Shown here in pieces: positions 1 to 9,201 of a DNA stretch of 64,000 nucleotides (the first letter of the stretch is position 1; every line of letters starts with the position of its first letter). The DNA comes from an uncultured Opitutales bacterium (GTDB lineage: Bacteria; Verrucomicrobiota; Verrucomicrobiia; Opitutales; Intestinicryptomonadaceae): positions 62,001 through 126,000 of the forward strand of contig CALXLM010000026.1 of the NCBI GenBank assembly GCA_944389195.1, given 5' to 3'. Below the pieces are notes generated by a model. The model was not told where the DNA came from, made no database searches, and was given only the letters and a program-made list of their open reading frames with translations. Both the position numbers and the translations under genes were made by a program.

Positions 1-474
1 ACCGTCGGGCCAAACGTAAAACTGGAACATTGCGTGGCACGGCGGCAGGGCCATTTTGCCCAGCTCTCCGGGATTCCAAGCGCATACGACATGCCTCCGC
101 CCGAAAGGATCGCGCCTGATTCCGTCCACGAGATTTTTTATCTGATCGACGCTGCCGCCGTCGGGAGAGCGCCAATCCCTCCATTGGGCGCCGTATATCC
201 TTCCGAGGTTGCCTTCGGAATCCGCCCATTCGTCCCATATCGTGACACGGTTGTCGTTAAGATATTTTATGTTCGTATCGCCCTTTAAAAACCAGAGAAG
301 TTCGTAAATTATGGAGCGCGTATGAAGCTTTTTTGTTGTTAAAAGCGGAAACGACGAGCGCAAATCGAAACGCGCCTGGGCGCCGAAAAGGCCCACCGTG
401 CCGACACCGGTTCTGTCGGATCTCTCCTCACCGTTTTCAAGAACAAGTTTTAAAAGGTCCAAATATTCTTTCAT
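1..474 (-). CDS. thyA: Thymidylate synthase, N-terminal part (3' end beyond the left edge)
   Basis: Cytosolic thymidylate synthase makes dTMP from dUMP with 5,10-methylenetetrahydrofolate. The minus strand gives 158 uninterrupted codons starting [10 protein letters not shown] and reaching base 1. Visible are the phosphate-binding Arg21 (SDRTGVGT), the WDEW segment near residues 80-83, [10 protein letters not shown] (92-101), the [10 protein letters not shown] block and the catalytic Cys146 in [12 protein letters not shown], the same residue number as in the E. coli enzyme. The C-terminal third lies outside the window. There is no clear Shine-Dalgarno sequence before the ATG. The gene lies downstream of rpsU on the same strand but is separated from it by an intrinsic terminator and about 390 bases. 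Assignment is very secure. Confidence 0.97.
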   Translation of the reverse strand, partial: MKEYLDLLKLVLENGEERSDRTGVGTVGLFGAQARFDLRSSFPLLTTKKLHTRSIIYELLWFLKGDTNIKYLNDNRVTIWDEWADSEGNLGRIYGAQWRDWRSPDGGSVDQIKNLVDGIRRDPFGRRHVVCAWNPGELGKMALPPCHAMFQFYVWPDG

Positions 475-862
475 TTGTTGTCCCGTTATGATGGCGGCAA
501 GGAGCACGGCTTGCAAATAAAAAACTCGCGCACGCCCAATTTGTAAAAAGCAAAAAAACAAATATCCCCTGTAAAAACCCGCATGTTCCTGCAACATTCT
601 ACGCCGCATGGATTTCCAATCAAAAAGGAAAGCCGCCGGCAAAACGCGCGCTTCGCATGCTGCGCGCAAGCAGAATGCCGTGGAAGCGCGTCCGGAATGG
701 CGTGCGCCGTTAAACAGATGCGCTCAAAGCGAAGTGCATGCGCCGGGCCGAATATATGTCGGGACTGTGCGCCAAACCGGCGCGCCGGGCACCTAAACGC
801 CCCGCGCGACGTCCTGCAAAGGAAGGCAAAATGCCGAAAATAATTCGGCATCGCCGCGCGGC
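475..862. other. Intergenic spacer without a recognisable gene
   Basis: About 390 bases between thyA and the rpsU terminator. Short open frames exist on both strands, but their composition (runs of Arg, Cys and Ala, no known motif, no start signal) does not look like protein. An 8-bp perfect hairpin (arms ATGCCGAA and TTCGGCAT) lies at about 830-851, just beyond the terminator. I could not match the stretch to RNase P RNA, SRP RNA or tmRNA. Confidence 0.5.
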
Positions 863-898
863 AAAATAATAAAAAAGCTTCGGGGAAATCCCCGAAGC
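863..898 (-). terminator. Intrinsic terminator of the tRNA-Lys/rpsU unit
   Basis: On the minus strand a perfect 9-bp stem (GCTTCGGGG / CCCCGAAGC, loop of 4) is followed by TTTTTTATTATTTT. It lies about 55 bases past the rpsU stop codon. Confidence 0.85.
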
Positions 899-951
899 CC
901 GAAAATCGTAATATTCCCGCAACCAGCGGTTTTATTTTACAATTCCCGCCG

Positions 952-1152
952 TTAGCGGTTTTCGTAGCGCTGGCGCAACATGTTATTGAAAGCCGCCACC
1001 TTGTTCTTGCGACGCTTGATTTCGCAAGGTTTTTCATAATAGCGCTTCTGCCGGATATCGCGGATAATCCCTTCGCGATCCAACTTTTTCTTGAGACGGC
1101 GCAACGCTTTTTCCATCGCCTCTCCTTTGCGCAATTTTACTTCTACCGGCAT
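952..1152 (-). CDS. rpsU: 30S ribosomal protein S21
   Basis: Small basic protein of the 30S subunit, 66 residues, starting MPVEVKLRKGEAMEKALRRL and continuing through the S21 hallmark LDREGIIRDIRQKRYYEKP with a basic tail. Two in-frame ATGs exist (1158 and 1152). I choose 1152 because a perfect AGGAGG lies 9 nt upstream of it but only 3 nt from the first, and because S21 proteins usually begin MP-V. This is one of very few genes here with a strong Shine-Dalgarno sequence. The start lies 34 bases after the 3' end of tRNA-Lys on the same strand, so the two are probably cotranscribed; a strong terminator follows. Confidence 0.96.
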   Translation of the reverse strand: MPVEVKLRKGEAMEKALRRLKKKLDREGIIRDIRQKRYYEKPCEIKRRKNKVAAFNNMLRQRYENR

Positions 1153-1186
1153 TACCATTCACCTCCTTGCAAAAAAAACGATTCGC

Positions 1187-1259
<73 letters not shown>

Positions 1260-1277
1260 AAAAATCAATAAGCGTTG

Positions 1278-1306
1278 CATAGTGGATATTCATACAGCGA
1301 GTGCAA
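1278..1306 (-). promoter_or_regulatory. Possible promoter of tRNA-Lys/rpsU
   Basis: On the minus strand TTGCAC (-35) is followed after 16 nt by CACTAT (-10), about 20 bases before the tRNA 5' end. The -10 match is poor, so this is tentative. Confidence 0.3.
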
Positions 1307-1395
1307 GAAAAAAAATTATTTTTTTTGGCATGAATGCCGTTATACTCCCCGTCCCGCCCGACGCGCGGCAAAATGCCGGTACGGTTTATTATTTG

Positions 1396-1425
1396 TTGAC
1401 GACCCGAAACATTTATATTCATAAT
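1396..1425 (+). promoter_or_regulatory. Promoter of the secreted esterase
   Basis: TTGACG (1396-1401), 18-nt spacer, CATAAT (1420-1425); both hexamers match the sigma-70 consensus at 5 of 6 positions. The -10 ends only 6 nt before the ATG at 1432, so transcription would start at or next to the start codon (leaderless mRNA). Confidence 0.55.
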
Positions 1426-1431
1426 AAAGCC

Positions 1432-2358
1432 ATGATGTCCGTATTATATAAAAATTTAATCTTAATCGGAATAATTGCGTTTGCGGCAACAAGCTCTGTT
1501 TTTGCCGGATCGGTCAAACCGAATACGCTTCTCGTCTGGCCGGACGGCAAAATGCCGGGTACCGCCGCAGAAAGCGACAAATGGAGGGGAACGTCGGTAT
1601 CGGCGGTAAAAAATCCGACGCTGGAGCTCTATAAGATAAACTCCGATGCCCCCACCCCCCTTGTAATCATATGTCCCGGAGGCGGATATAGCGGCCTCGC
1701 ATACGACCACGAGGGTAAACAGGTGGCGGAATGGATAAACAAGTTGGGAATGTCGGCGGCCATACTGAAATACCGCGTGCCGCGCAACCCGGAAGGCGCC
1801 CTTATGGACATACAAAGAGCCATAAGGCTTGCGCGGGCAAACGCTAAGCAATGGAACGCAAAGCCCGATAAAATTGCGGTTATAGGTTTTTCAGCCGGCG
1901 CTAACCTTTGCGCGCGGGCCTCCACAAACTTTTTAAAATCCTCTTATGAAAACGTCGACGAAGCCGATTCGCAATCGGCGCGCCCCAACCTCACCTGCCT
2001 CATATATCCGGCATACTGCGACGACCAGGGAAACAATACGCGCTGGAACGGAACTAAGACGAACTTTGACGCCGACTTGAACACGCTTTACAAGTTGGCG
2101 AAAAATCTCGACGTCTCAAAAGATTCGCCTCCGGTGTTTATAGCGCAATCGCTCGACGATAAAAACTACATAAATTCCGGATTGGCGTATTTTCTGGCCG
2201 CAAAAAAAGCCGGAATAAGCGCGAATCTGCACGTTTTTGAAAACGGAGGCCACGGATACGGCCTGGCCAACGCGCCCAAACACGCCGGGAAAATGTACGC
2301 CTCGTGGCCCGAACTTGCGGAAAACTGGTTTAAAAGCCGCGGATTTATCGGGAAATAG
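1432..2358 (+). CDS. Secreted alpha/beta-hydrolase, acetylxylan-esterase-like
   Basis: Predicted exported esterase of 308 residues. The ATG at 1432 gives a good signal peptide (MMSVLYKNLILIGIIAFAA, cleavage likely after SSVFA); the reading frame is open further upstream, but that part is not signal-like and overlaps the promoter. The fold shows the oxyanion block ICPGGGYSGLAYDHEG, the nucleophile elbow GFSAGANL, an acid in SLDDKNYI and the histidine in GGHGYG, as in the BD-FAE/acetylxylan esterase branch of alpha/beta hydrolases. This family usually removes acetyl groups from plant or host glycans; the exact substrate cannot be read. It stands alone, transcribed away from tRNA-Lys, with a hairpin terminator behind it. 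Confidence 0.85.
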   Translation: MMSVLYKNLILIGIIAFAATSSVFAGSVKPNTLLVWPDGKMPGTAAESDKWRGTSVSAVKNPTLELYKINSDAPTPLVIICPGGGYSGLAYDHEGKQVAEWINKLGMSAAILKYRVPRNPEGALMDIQRAIRLARANAKQWNAKPDKIAVIGFSAGANLCARASTNFLKSSYENVDEADSQSARPNLTCLIYPAYCDDQGNNTRWNGTKTNFDADLNTLYKLAKNLDVSKDSPPVFIAQSLDDKNYINSGLAYFLAAKKAGISANLHVFENGGHGYGLANAPKHAGKMYASWPELAENWFKSRGFIGK

Positions 2359-2417
2359 CGGAGTTTTAAGCGCCGCAAGAAGCATTGCGCCAAAAAAAAT
2401 ATCCGCTTTCTTTTCGC

Positions 2418-2448
2418 CGCGCGACCGCAATGCCGGCGCGCGTTTTTT
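2418..2448 (+). terminator. Probable intrinsic terminator after the esterase
   Basis: CGCGCG arms (2418-2423 and 2437-2442) around a 13-nt loop, followed immediately by TTTTTT. It lies 60 bases after the stop codon. Confidence 0.6.
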
Positions 2449-2528
2449 CAAATACGGACAAAACAGTCGCGGCCTCGTTTGCGCGGCGCGAGTTTAAAAA
2501 ATCCGCTTGAATAAAAACAACATCAGAC

Positions 2529-3170
2529 ATGAAAATAAACACATACGAACTCGGGCAGATAGGCACTAACAGCTACCTGCTTTATCCGGACGGCACCGAC
2601 GAAGCAATACTGATAGACGCCCCTCTGGACTCCGCAGAGGAAATACCCGCGCGCCTAAAGGCCGACAACAAGAAGCTTTCCTCCATTTTTCTCACGCACG
2701 GGCATTGGGACCACCTGTGGGACGCGGGGAAGCTGCAAAAATCGACCGGGGCAACGCTGTATGCCGGCGTCAAGGGTAAAGAACTTGTGGAAAGCCCGGA
2801 ATTTCAAAAAAGGAACCTTTTTGCCGATTCAGATTTCGACGCGGCAAAAATAGGAGTCGCAGTGTCAGACGGGGACGTTATAAGCCTTCCGGGGCTGAAA
2901 GCGGAATGCTTTGAAGCTGAGGGGCACTGCCCGGGCAGCATTCTGTATCTAATCTCCGACGGCGACAGGAAATACCTATTTGCCGGAGACGTGATATTTT
3001 CGGGAAGCGTCGGGCGGACCGACCTTTGGGGGGGGGATTTTAACGAGCTCAAGCGTTCAATCAGAAACAAGATCTATACCCTTCCGGACAACACTGTCAT
3101 CTTTCCGGGACACGGCGAACCCACCACCGTGGAAATAGAAAAACAATCAAATCCGTTCGTACGCCCGTAG
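2529..3170 (+). CDS. Metallo-beta-lactamase-fold hydrolase (glyoxalase II-like)
   Basis: Cytosolic hydrolase of 213 residues in the small glyoxalase II-like group of the metallo-beta-lactamase superfamily. Metal ligands are all visible: THGHWDH (His57, His59, Asp61, His62), EGHCPGS, FAGDVIFSGSVGRTD and FPGHGEPT. Proteins of this size and motif set are often thioesterases acting on glutathione or related thiol adducts, but the substrate is not encoded in the motifs. It is the first gene of a compact plus-strand run; ribD starts 3 nt after its stop. There is no Shine-Dalgarno sequence in front of the ATG. Confidence 0.88.
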   Translation: MKINTYELGQIGTNSYLLYPDGTDEAILIDAPLDSAEEIPARLKADNKKLSSIFLTHGHWDHLWDAGKLQKSTGATLYAGVKGKELVESPEFQKRNLFADSDFDAAKIGVAVSDGDVISLPGLKAECFEAEGHCPGSILYLISDGDRKYLFAGDVIFSGSVGRTDLWGGDFNELKRSIRNKIYTLPDNTVIFPGHGEPTTVEIEKQSNPFVRP

Positions 3171-3173
3171 AAA

Positions 3174-4283
3174 ATGCCAAACAACGCCGACGAGCTTTAT
3201 ATGCGTCGCGCGCTTGAGCTTGCGCGGCGCGGCTGGGGGGCGACCTCGCCCAATCCAATGGTCGGCGCCGTGCTTGTAAAAAACGGCGCCGTAATCGGCG
3301 AAGGCTGGCACAAACGCGACGGCATGCCGCATGCGGAAATAGAATGCCTCAAAAACGCCTCCGAGACGCCAAAGGGAGCCGCCATTTACGTCACGCTCGA
3401 GCCGTGCTCCACGCGGGGCCGCACGGGCGCCTGCACCGAAGCACTGGTTTCCGCCGGGGTATCGGCGGTAAAAATAGGCGCTCTCGACCCGAATCCAGCG
3501 CATTCCGGACGGGCGGTGGAAATCTTCCGCAAAGCCGGCATCAAATGTGAAACAGGAATTCTTGAAAGGGAATGTTCCGAGCTAAATTTCATATTCAATT
3601 TTTCAATTGTCAAAAAATCCCCCCTTGTGGCGCTCAAATACGCCATGTCGTCCGACGGGAAACTTACGTCAGAGCGCGGCAAGCGGACGCGCATAACCGG
3701 AAGCAAAGCTGCCGCCGACACAATGAAATGGCGCAGGCTGTTTTCGTCAATAGGCGTAGGGCGCGGAACTCTCGAAATCGACGACCCATCCCTTACATCT
3801 CGCATGGAGGGCGAGGAAGAATCGTGCGCCCCCCGCCTCGTTTTCGACGCGCGGCTGGGCGTAGCCGGACTTGAAAACTTTCAAAAGTTCAAGGTTTTTT
3901 CAGACAAATTCCGAAGCCTTACGCGGGTCGTATGCCAAAAGGACGCCCCTTCGGAAAGGGAAAAATCCCTCAAATCCGCCGGAATAACGGTTATGAAAAT
4001 CGGCGCGGCTGCCGGCTCGGCCGAATTCTGGAGGGAACTTAAAGAAAGGCTCTATTCTGAGCGCATAACATCGCTATATATCGAGGGGGGCGCCGGGCTG
4101 ATGAAGTCGGTTTGCGATGCGCGAGCGGCGGACTTCGCGTTTGAATACCGCTCCCCCTCCGCGGCGGGCCCGCGCGGCCTCGACGCGTTCGAAAGCGGGA
4201 AGCGCCCGTTTGAAATCGACGGGCGTACGGTAAAACTCGGCGCCGATTCCCTCGAATTCGGAACTGTGAAATGGACCCGCTGA
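3174..4283 (+). CDS. ribD: Riboflavin biosynthesis deaminase/reductase RibD
   Basis: Bifunctional cytosolic enzyme for the second and third steps of riboflavin synthesis: deamination of the pyrimidine intermediate, then NADPH reduction of its ribosyl side chain. Residues 1-145 are the cytidine-deaminase-like domain with zinc ligands in PHAEIEC and TLEPCSTRGRTGAC; the residue after PCS is Thr where most RibD proteins have His. Residues 150-369 are the reductase domain (ALKYAMSSDGKL, TRITG, YIEGGAGLMKS). Length 369 is normal. No other rib gene is in the window and I saw no FMN riboswitch upstream. The 3' end overlaps the next gene by 13 nt. Confidence 0.95.
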   Translation: MPNNADELYMRRALELARRGWGATSPNPMVGAVLVKNGAVIGEGWHKRDGMPHAEIECLKNASETPKGAAIYVTLEPCSTRGRTGACTEALVSAGVSAVKIGALDPNPAHSGRAVEIFRKAGIKCETGILERECSELNFIFNFSIVKKSPLVALKYAMSSDGKLTSERGKRTRITGSKAAADTMKWRRLFSSIGVGRGTLEIDDPSLTSRMEGEEESCAPRLVFDARLGVAGLENFQKFKVFSDKFRSLTRVVCQKDAPSEREKSLKSAGITVMKIGAAAGSAEFWRELKERLYSERITSLYIEGGAGLMKSVCDARAADFAFEYRSPSAAGPRGLDAFESGKRPFEIDGRTVKLGADSLEFGTVKWTR

Positions 4284-5017
4284 CGGTAAAATCCCATTTC
4301 GAACTCCCCGGCGTGGTCGAAGACTACTCAAAAGCCGTGGACGAAGTAGGCCTGTGGAAATCGGAGGAGATTGTTATTTTTGGCAGAATCGAAAAATCGG
4401 CCGATGTCGTCGAATTCGGCTGCGGCGCGGGAAGAATCGGCATAAACCTCGCAAGGCGCGGATATGAAAACGTTCTGATGACGGACTTCTCCGAAAGCAT
4501 GGTGCGCGCGGCAAATGCAATAATCAAAAGGGACGGGCTAAAAGCCCGGGCCGAATTATGCGACGCAACCGCCGTGCCGTATCCCGACGAAAGCTTCGAC
4601 GCTGCCATATTCGGCTTTAACGGCCTCATGCAGATTCCAAAAAGCGAAAACAGGCTGGCGGCCATGCGCGAAATATGCAGGGTTTTGAAGCCCGGCGGAA
4701 TATTCGTGTTCACAACGCACGACCGCGGCGCCCCGGCAAACCGGGCATACTGGTCGAACGAAGAAAAGCAGTGGAAACACGGCGCGCAGGACCCCCGCCT
4801 CGACGAATTCGGAGACATATACTACGCAAGCCAACGCGGGAACATTTTCATTCACTCGCCGTCTAAAGACGAAATAACCGATTATATTTCCAAAACGGGA
4901 TTTATCTTGTCATTTTCAGAGCGCCGCTCCGAAATAACCGAAGAATCGGCTTCAGTTTTAGACTTTTCGGACGACTGCATATTTTGGGTGCTTGTAAAAG
5001 ACCGCGTGGAAAAATAA
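4271..5017 (+). CDS. Class I SAM-dependent methyltransferase
   Basis: Soluble methyltransferase of 248 residues. Motif I is VVEFGCGAGRIGINLARRG (about residues 46-64), followed by the acidic VLMTDFS loop, an ELCDATAVPYPDESFDAAIF motif and REICRVLKPGGIFVFTTHD, the usual Methyltransf_11/25 order. The substrate is unknown; the C-terminal half has no added domain. It overlaps the end of ribD by 13 nt and precedes the M16 peptidase by 13 nt, so it is very probably in the same operon and translationally coupled to ribD. Confidence 0.88.
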   Translation: MDPLTVKSHFELPGVVEDYSKAVDEVGLWKSEEIVIFGRIEKSADVVEFGCGAGRIGINLARRGYENVLMTDFSESMVRAANAIIKRDGLKARAELCDATAVPYPDESFDAAIFGFNGLMQIPKSENRLAAMREICRVLKPGGIFVFTTHDRGAPANRAYWSNEEKQWKHGAQDPRLDEFGDIYYASQRGNIFIHSPSKDEITDYISKTGFILSFSERRSEITEESASVLDFSDDCIFWVLVKDRVEK

Positions 5018-5030
5018 AACCGCCTTATTT

Positions 5031-7856
5031 ATGAAACTGAAAACTTTTTTGATATTGGCAATGACACTTACAAACTTGGCCTTCGCCGAACCTCTGCTCG
5101 AACGGGACGGCAAACTTGCGGTATCGACGCTTCCCAACGGAATGACGATAGCCGTGTTCAAAAATTCGGAACCCCCGAACAGGGTGTCCATGCGGCTGCT
5201 CGTCAAGCGCGGGTCGGCATTCGAAACGGAAGACGAGAGGGGGATTGCGCATTTCATAGAGCACATGGCATTCAACGGGACCAAACATTTCCCGTCCGGA
5301 GACATGGTTGAATATTTCCAGCGGCTCGGAATGGCTTTCGGGGCAGACACCAACGCCCATACCGGATTTTCTGAAACCGTCTATAAAATCGACATGCCTG
5401 AGGTCTCGAAAAAACTCGTCGACGACGGCCTAATGCTGCTGAGGGATTACTGCGACTCCATAATATTCGCCCCCGACGCGATAGAGAGGGAAAGGGGCGT
5501 TATCATAGCCGAAAAAAATTCTCGCGACACCCAGGACTACCGCAAGGCCGTCAAGGAGATAGCCCACACATTCAAAGGTTCGCTGTTCTCTGAAAGAATG
5601 CCGATAGGCGAGGAAGATGTTGTCAGAAAGGTCAAACGCCCCGACTTCCAAAAGTTCTACGCCGAAAATTACAGGCCTGAAAACACCGTGCTTGTTGTGG
5701 TCGGAGACGTGGACCCGGACGGCATAATCGCCGACGCAAAAAAAATATTTTCCGATTTCACGGCTGCAAAAGGGGTTCCCGCGCGCAAGGCCAATCTCGG
5801 GACTCTCGAAGTCTCTGACAAAAAATTCTCGTTCGGCGACGGCCCGCTCGACATCGACACCGTGTACGATTCGACGCCGAATGCGCCCCGCTCATACGCG
5901 TCCATAGCCGTGGCCAGACAGCCCAAGTCGCGAGCCGACTCGCTTGAAAGGCGCATCGACTTCGTGCAAAAGCGCGCGCTCGCAGCCGCCATCACCGCGC
6001 GCTTCCTGCGCGTGTCCGACCGACCGGATTCAAAAATATCGCAGGGTTCGGCGGGTAATTTCGACTTCGACAAATATTGCGACGTTTTCATCATCAATGC
6101 CGAAGCGCCAGTAGGCGGCGGATTCGACGCCCTCGAGGAGGGTCTGCGCCAATTATTCAGCCTCGGCAATCTGAAAGACTCCGAAATAGACAACGCAAAG
6201 CGCAAAATCTTAGAATCGCTTGAAAGCGACATAAAGTCCGCGCCCACCCGGAAGAACAACCGCCTCGCCGACGAAATAACCTCGGCCTTTTCCGACGAAA
6301 CCGTGTTTACGTCGCCCGAAAAAGATTTGGAAATAGCAAAGTTCGCGCTTAAAGATTTCGACGCAAAAAAAGCCGTGGCCCTCTTGAAAAAGATATTCGA
6401 CAACGCAAAAATCAAGGTGTTTGTATCCGACGCAAAGGCCGAAATTCCGTTAGAAAAGCTCCGGGCGGCAGTAAAAAAATCTTTTGGCGCAGCATCGTCA
6501 ACGCGCTACGGAGCGGAGGAATTCGCCTCTGAGATCCTTAAGTTTTCGGATTTCGGCAAGTCAGGGAAGATAGCCGAGCGCAGGGAAATTGCCGAACTTG
6601 GAATATCGCAAATCAGGTTCGAAAACGGCGTGCGCCTCAACGTCAAAAAAACCGACTTTGCAAAAGACGAAGTATTGATGAAAATCTCGTTCGGGAAGGG
6701 CATTCTCGATATTCCCGCCGACAAGCCGGAATACTTCGCGGCAATCTACGCGCTCGTATCTGGAGGCACAAAGTTCCAAACTGTGGGTGAGATAAACGCC
6801 GCAAAATATCCGCTGAAGATGAATCTGGGAATAAGCGTAGAGGGAAACGCATTTGCTCTGAACGTAAATTCGTCGTCGAAAGACTTTTCCGAAGCGTTAA
6901 AATTGGCGGCTACAATGTTCGCCGATCCGGGATTTAGAAACGACGGAATGGAAGCCCTGTTAAAATACGCCGAAGCGTTCTACCTCGACTATCTCACAGA
7001 CCCGATGTCGAAACTGCGCTTTCTGCCGATTGAAATGATAAAGTCGCCAATTGCGCGCGTCCCCGGCACGTTCGAAAATTTCAAGAAGATAGACATGCGC
7101 GAAATCGAAAAATGGTTTTCCCCTATCCTCGCGAAATCGTACATGGAAATATCGATAGTGGGAGATGTCGATGTCGAAAAGGCTATAGGCCTTGTGAGCG
7201 CCACTTTCGGAGCCGCTCCGGACAGAGAATCCGAAAACAAAGAACCATACGCTGTTTTAAAACTTGCCGCCCCTGGCGAAAAAATAGAACTCTTTTACGA
7301 AACGACGGACGAACCGCGTTCCGTGGCGGTGAAAATGTGGCCGAGCGCCGGAAGGACCGAAATGGAGAAAATGCGCGCCGACAACGTGCTCGGTGCGGTT
7401 CTCGATGACGTGCTGCGTAAGGACGTGCGCGAAGCGCAGGGAAAAGTGTACAGCCCGTTTGCGTACAACAATTCGAGCACATGGATAAGCGACGCCGGCT
7501 TTTTAACCGCCGCAACGTTCGTAGTGCCGGAATTCAACGCCGAGCTTTTGGAAACGCTCGAAAAATGCGGGGAAAAAACCGCCGAAAAGATAACGCCCGA
7601 CGAATTTGAACGCGCAAAAATACCCCTTATAAAGGGGGTGGAAGCAAATAAGCGCCGGAACTCCTACTGGCTTGAGGCGGTTCTAAACCAGTCGCAATGC
7701 AAGCCCGTAAATATAGAGCTGGCCAAAACAATCGACACGGGCTATGCGGAGGTTTCGCTCGAGCAAGTCAGGGAACGCGCACGCGAAATTTTCAAAAGCA
7801 AGCCCTACACGGCGAGCGTAATGCCGTCTAAGATCAAAAAAGAGTTGAAAAATTAA
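5031..7856 (+). CDS. Secreted M16 zinc peptidase (insulinase/PqqL-like)
   Basis: Exported metallopeptidase of 941 residues. A signal peptide ([19 protein letters not shown]) precedes the N-terminal catalytic M16 domain, which has the inverted zinc motif H74-F-I-E77-H78 and the distal glutamate region [13 protein letters not shown] (about 151-163). A second pair of M16-type domains follows (residues about 500-930), without a zinc motif, as is normal for the long two-half members that form a clam-shell around peptides. Such proteins sit in the periplasm or the outer envelope of Gram-negatives. It ends 29 nt before pyrH. Confidence 0.92.
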   Translation: MKLKTFLILAMTLTNLAFAEPLLERDGKLAVSTLPNGMTIAVFKNSEPPNRVSMRLLVKRGSAFETEDERGIAHFIEHMAFNGTKHFPSGDMVEYFQRLGMAFGADTNAHTGFSETVYKIDMPEVSKKLVDDGLMLLRDYCDSIIFAPDAIERERGVIIAEKNSRDTQDYRKAVKEIAHTFKGSLFSERMPIGEEDVVRKVKRPDFQKFYAENYRPENTVLVVVGDVDPDGIIADAKKIFSDFTAAKGVPARKANLGTLEVSDKKFSFGDGPLDIDTVYDSTPNAPRSYASIAVARQPKSRADSLERRIDFVQKRALAAAITARFLRVSDRPDSKISQGSAGNFDFDKYCDVFIINAEAPVGGGFDALEEGLRQLFSLGNLKDSEIDNAKRKILESLESDIKSAPTRKNNRLADEITSAFSDETVFTSPEKDLEIAKFALKDFDAKKAVALLKKIFDNAKIKVFVSDAKAEIPLEKLRAAVKKSFGAASSTRYGAEEFASEILKFSDFGKSGKIAERREIAELGISQIRFENGVRLNVKKTDFAKDEVLMKISFGKGILDIPADKPEYFAAIYALVSGGTKFQTVGEINAAKYPLKMNLGISVEGNAFALNVNSSSKDFSEALKLAATMFADPGFRNDGMEALLKYAEAFYLDYLTDPMSKLRFLPIEMIKSPIARVPGTFENFKKIDMREIEKWFSPILAKSYMEISIVGDVDVEKAIGLVSATFGAAPDRESENKEPYAVLKLAAPGEKIELFYETTDEPRSVAVKMWPSAGRTEMEKMRADNVLGAVLDDVLRKDVREAQGKVYSPFAYNNSSTWISDAGFLTAATFVVPEFNAELLETLEKCGEKTAEKITPDEFERAKIPLIKGVEANKRRNSYWLEAVLNQSQCKPVNIELAKTIDTGYAEVSLEQVRERAREIFKSKPYTASVMPSKIKKELKN

Positions 7857-7885
7857 CGGGTTTTACAGATATTCGGGATTTTAGA

Positions 7886-8599
7886 ATGAATCCCAAATAT
7901 AAAAGAATAGTGCTTAAGCTTAGCGGCGAAGCCCTAAAAGACGCCGTAAACGGAGACGCACTCAACCCGTCGATACTTAAAAGCCTCGCGCTCGAGCTGA
8001 AGGAAGTGCACGACATGGGCGTGCAAATATGCGTAGTTGTGGGCGGCGGCAACATATTCCGGGGCCTTAACGGCGCAAAATCCGGAGTTGACCGCACCAC
8101 GGGCGACTATATGGGAATGTTGGCCACGGTTATAAACGGGCTCGCCCTCATGAACGCACTCGAAGGCGAAGGCGTTCCGGTGCGAGTCCAAACGGCCATA
8201 CCTATGGAGAAAATCGCAGAGCCGTTTATTTTGAGAAGGGCCGTGCGGCATCTGGAAAAAAAACGCATCGTAATTTTTGTCGCCGGAACCGGAAACCCGT
8301 ACTTCTCCACGGACACAACCGCGGCTCTGCGCGCAAGCGAGATAGGTGCAGACTGCATACTCAAAGCGACAAAGGTAGACGGCATTTACAACAAGGATCC
8401 GAACAAGTTTCCCGACGCCGTAAAATACGAAACCATAGACTATCTGGAGGCCATAGAAAAACGTCTGGCAGTCATGGACTCAACTGCATTCTCGCTTTGC
8501 ATGGACAACAAAATCCCGATTATAGTGTTTAACATGAACGAGTCCGGGAACGTAAAAAAAGCGGTGGAGGGGCATGCAATAGGCACTCTCGTAAAATAA
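7886..8599 (+). CDS. pyrH: UMP kinase
   Basis: Converts UMP to UDP with ATP in the cytosol; bacterial UMP kinase belongs to the amino-acid kinase family and is feedback-regulated by UTP and GTP. The protein starts [17 protein letters not shown] and shows GGGNIFRGL, the [17 protein letters not shown] helix, [19 protein letters not shown] and the [14 protein letters not shown] nucleotide loop. Length 237 is normal. It is followed 23 nt later by frr, the conserved order; the usual upstream partners rpsB and tsf are not here. Confidence 0.97.
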   Translation: MNPKYKRIVLKLSGEALKDAVNGDALNPSILKSLALELKEVHDMGVQICVVVGGGNIFRGLNGAKSGVDRTTGDYMGMLATVINGLALMNALEGEGVPVRVQTAIPMEKIAEPFILRRAVRHLEKKRIVIFVAGTGNPYFSTDTTAALRASEIGADCILKATKVDGIYNKDPNKFPDAVKYETIDYLEAIEKRLAVMDSTAFSLCMDNKIPIIVFNMNESGNVKKAVEGHAIGTLVK

Positions 8600-8622
8600 T
8601 TTAACATCACCGAAAGGGCAAT

Positions 8623-9183
8623 ATGGACATATCAGCTGAACTTAAAAAAGCCTCCGACGCCATGGCGAAAGCGCTGGAGCGCGTGGAACACGAGTTTGAA
8701 ACGGTTCATACGGGAAAAGCCAATCCCGGAATGGTTGAAAACGTAATGGTAGAGGCTTACGGCACTACATCTCGCTTGCGCGACATCGCGGCTATAACCA
8801 CTCCCGACTCATCGACAATACGCGTTCAGCCGTGGGACAAGAGCATTCTTAAGGACGTTGAAAAGGCGATTTTGGCCGCGAACATCGGCTTCACTCCGGC
8901 TGTAATGGGCGACGCCGTGCGCTGCCCTATTCCTGCGCTTTCGGGTGAACGCCGCGCGGAACTGGCAAAAATATGCCACGAAATGGCCGAAACCGGACGC
9001 GTTAGAATACGCACAATCCGTAGGGAAACGCTCGATGCGGCGAAAAAAATGAAATCGGCTGGGGGAGCCACCGAAGACGACCTTAAAAAGCTCGAAAAAG
9101 AAGTTCAAAACCTGACCGACAAATTTATCTCGATGATAAACAAAAGCCTTGAGATAAAGGAAGCCGACCTGAAAAAAGTATAG
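8623..9183 (+). CDS. frr: Ribosome recycling factor
   Basis: Splits the post-termination ribosome together with EF-G. The protein has 186 residues (family norm about 185) and shows VHTGKANPGMVENVMVEAYG, the middle domain with RVQPWDKS, and the long C-terminal helix containing RVRIRTIRRETLDAAKK. A GAAAGGG element lies about 6 nt before the ATG, a modest Shine-Dalgarno sequence. It lies directly after pyrH and 18 nt before proB. Confidence 0.97.
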   Translation: MDISAELKKASDAMAKALERVEHEFETVHTGKANPGMVENVMVEAYGTTSRLRDIAAITTPDSSTIRVQPWDKSILKDVEKAILAANIGFTPAVMGDAVRCPIPALSGERRAELAKICHEMAETGRVRIRTIRRETLDAAKKMKSAGGATEDDLKKLEKEVQNLTDKFISMINKSLEIKEADLKKV

Positions 9184-9201
9184 CAGGGTCGCCTTAAACT
9201 T

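Noticed and set aside
475-862. RNase P RNA or SRP RNA in the rpsU-thyA spacer
   Set aside because: A GGAAAG and a GGAAGG element occur, but none of the surrounding conserved blocks of either RNA does.
2449-2528. FMN riboswitch ahead of the ribD operon
   Set aside because: None of the conserved RFN elements could be found in the region before the first operon gene.
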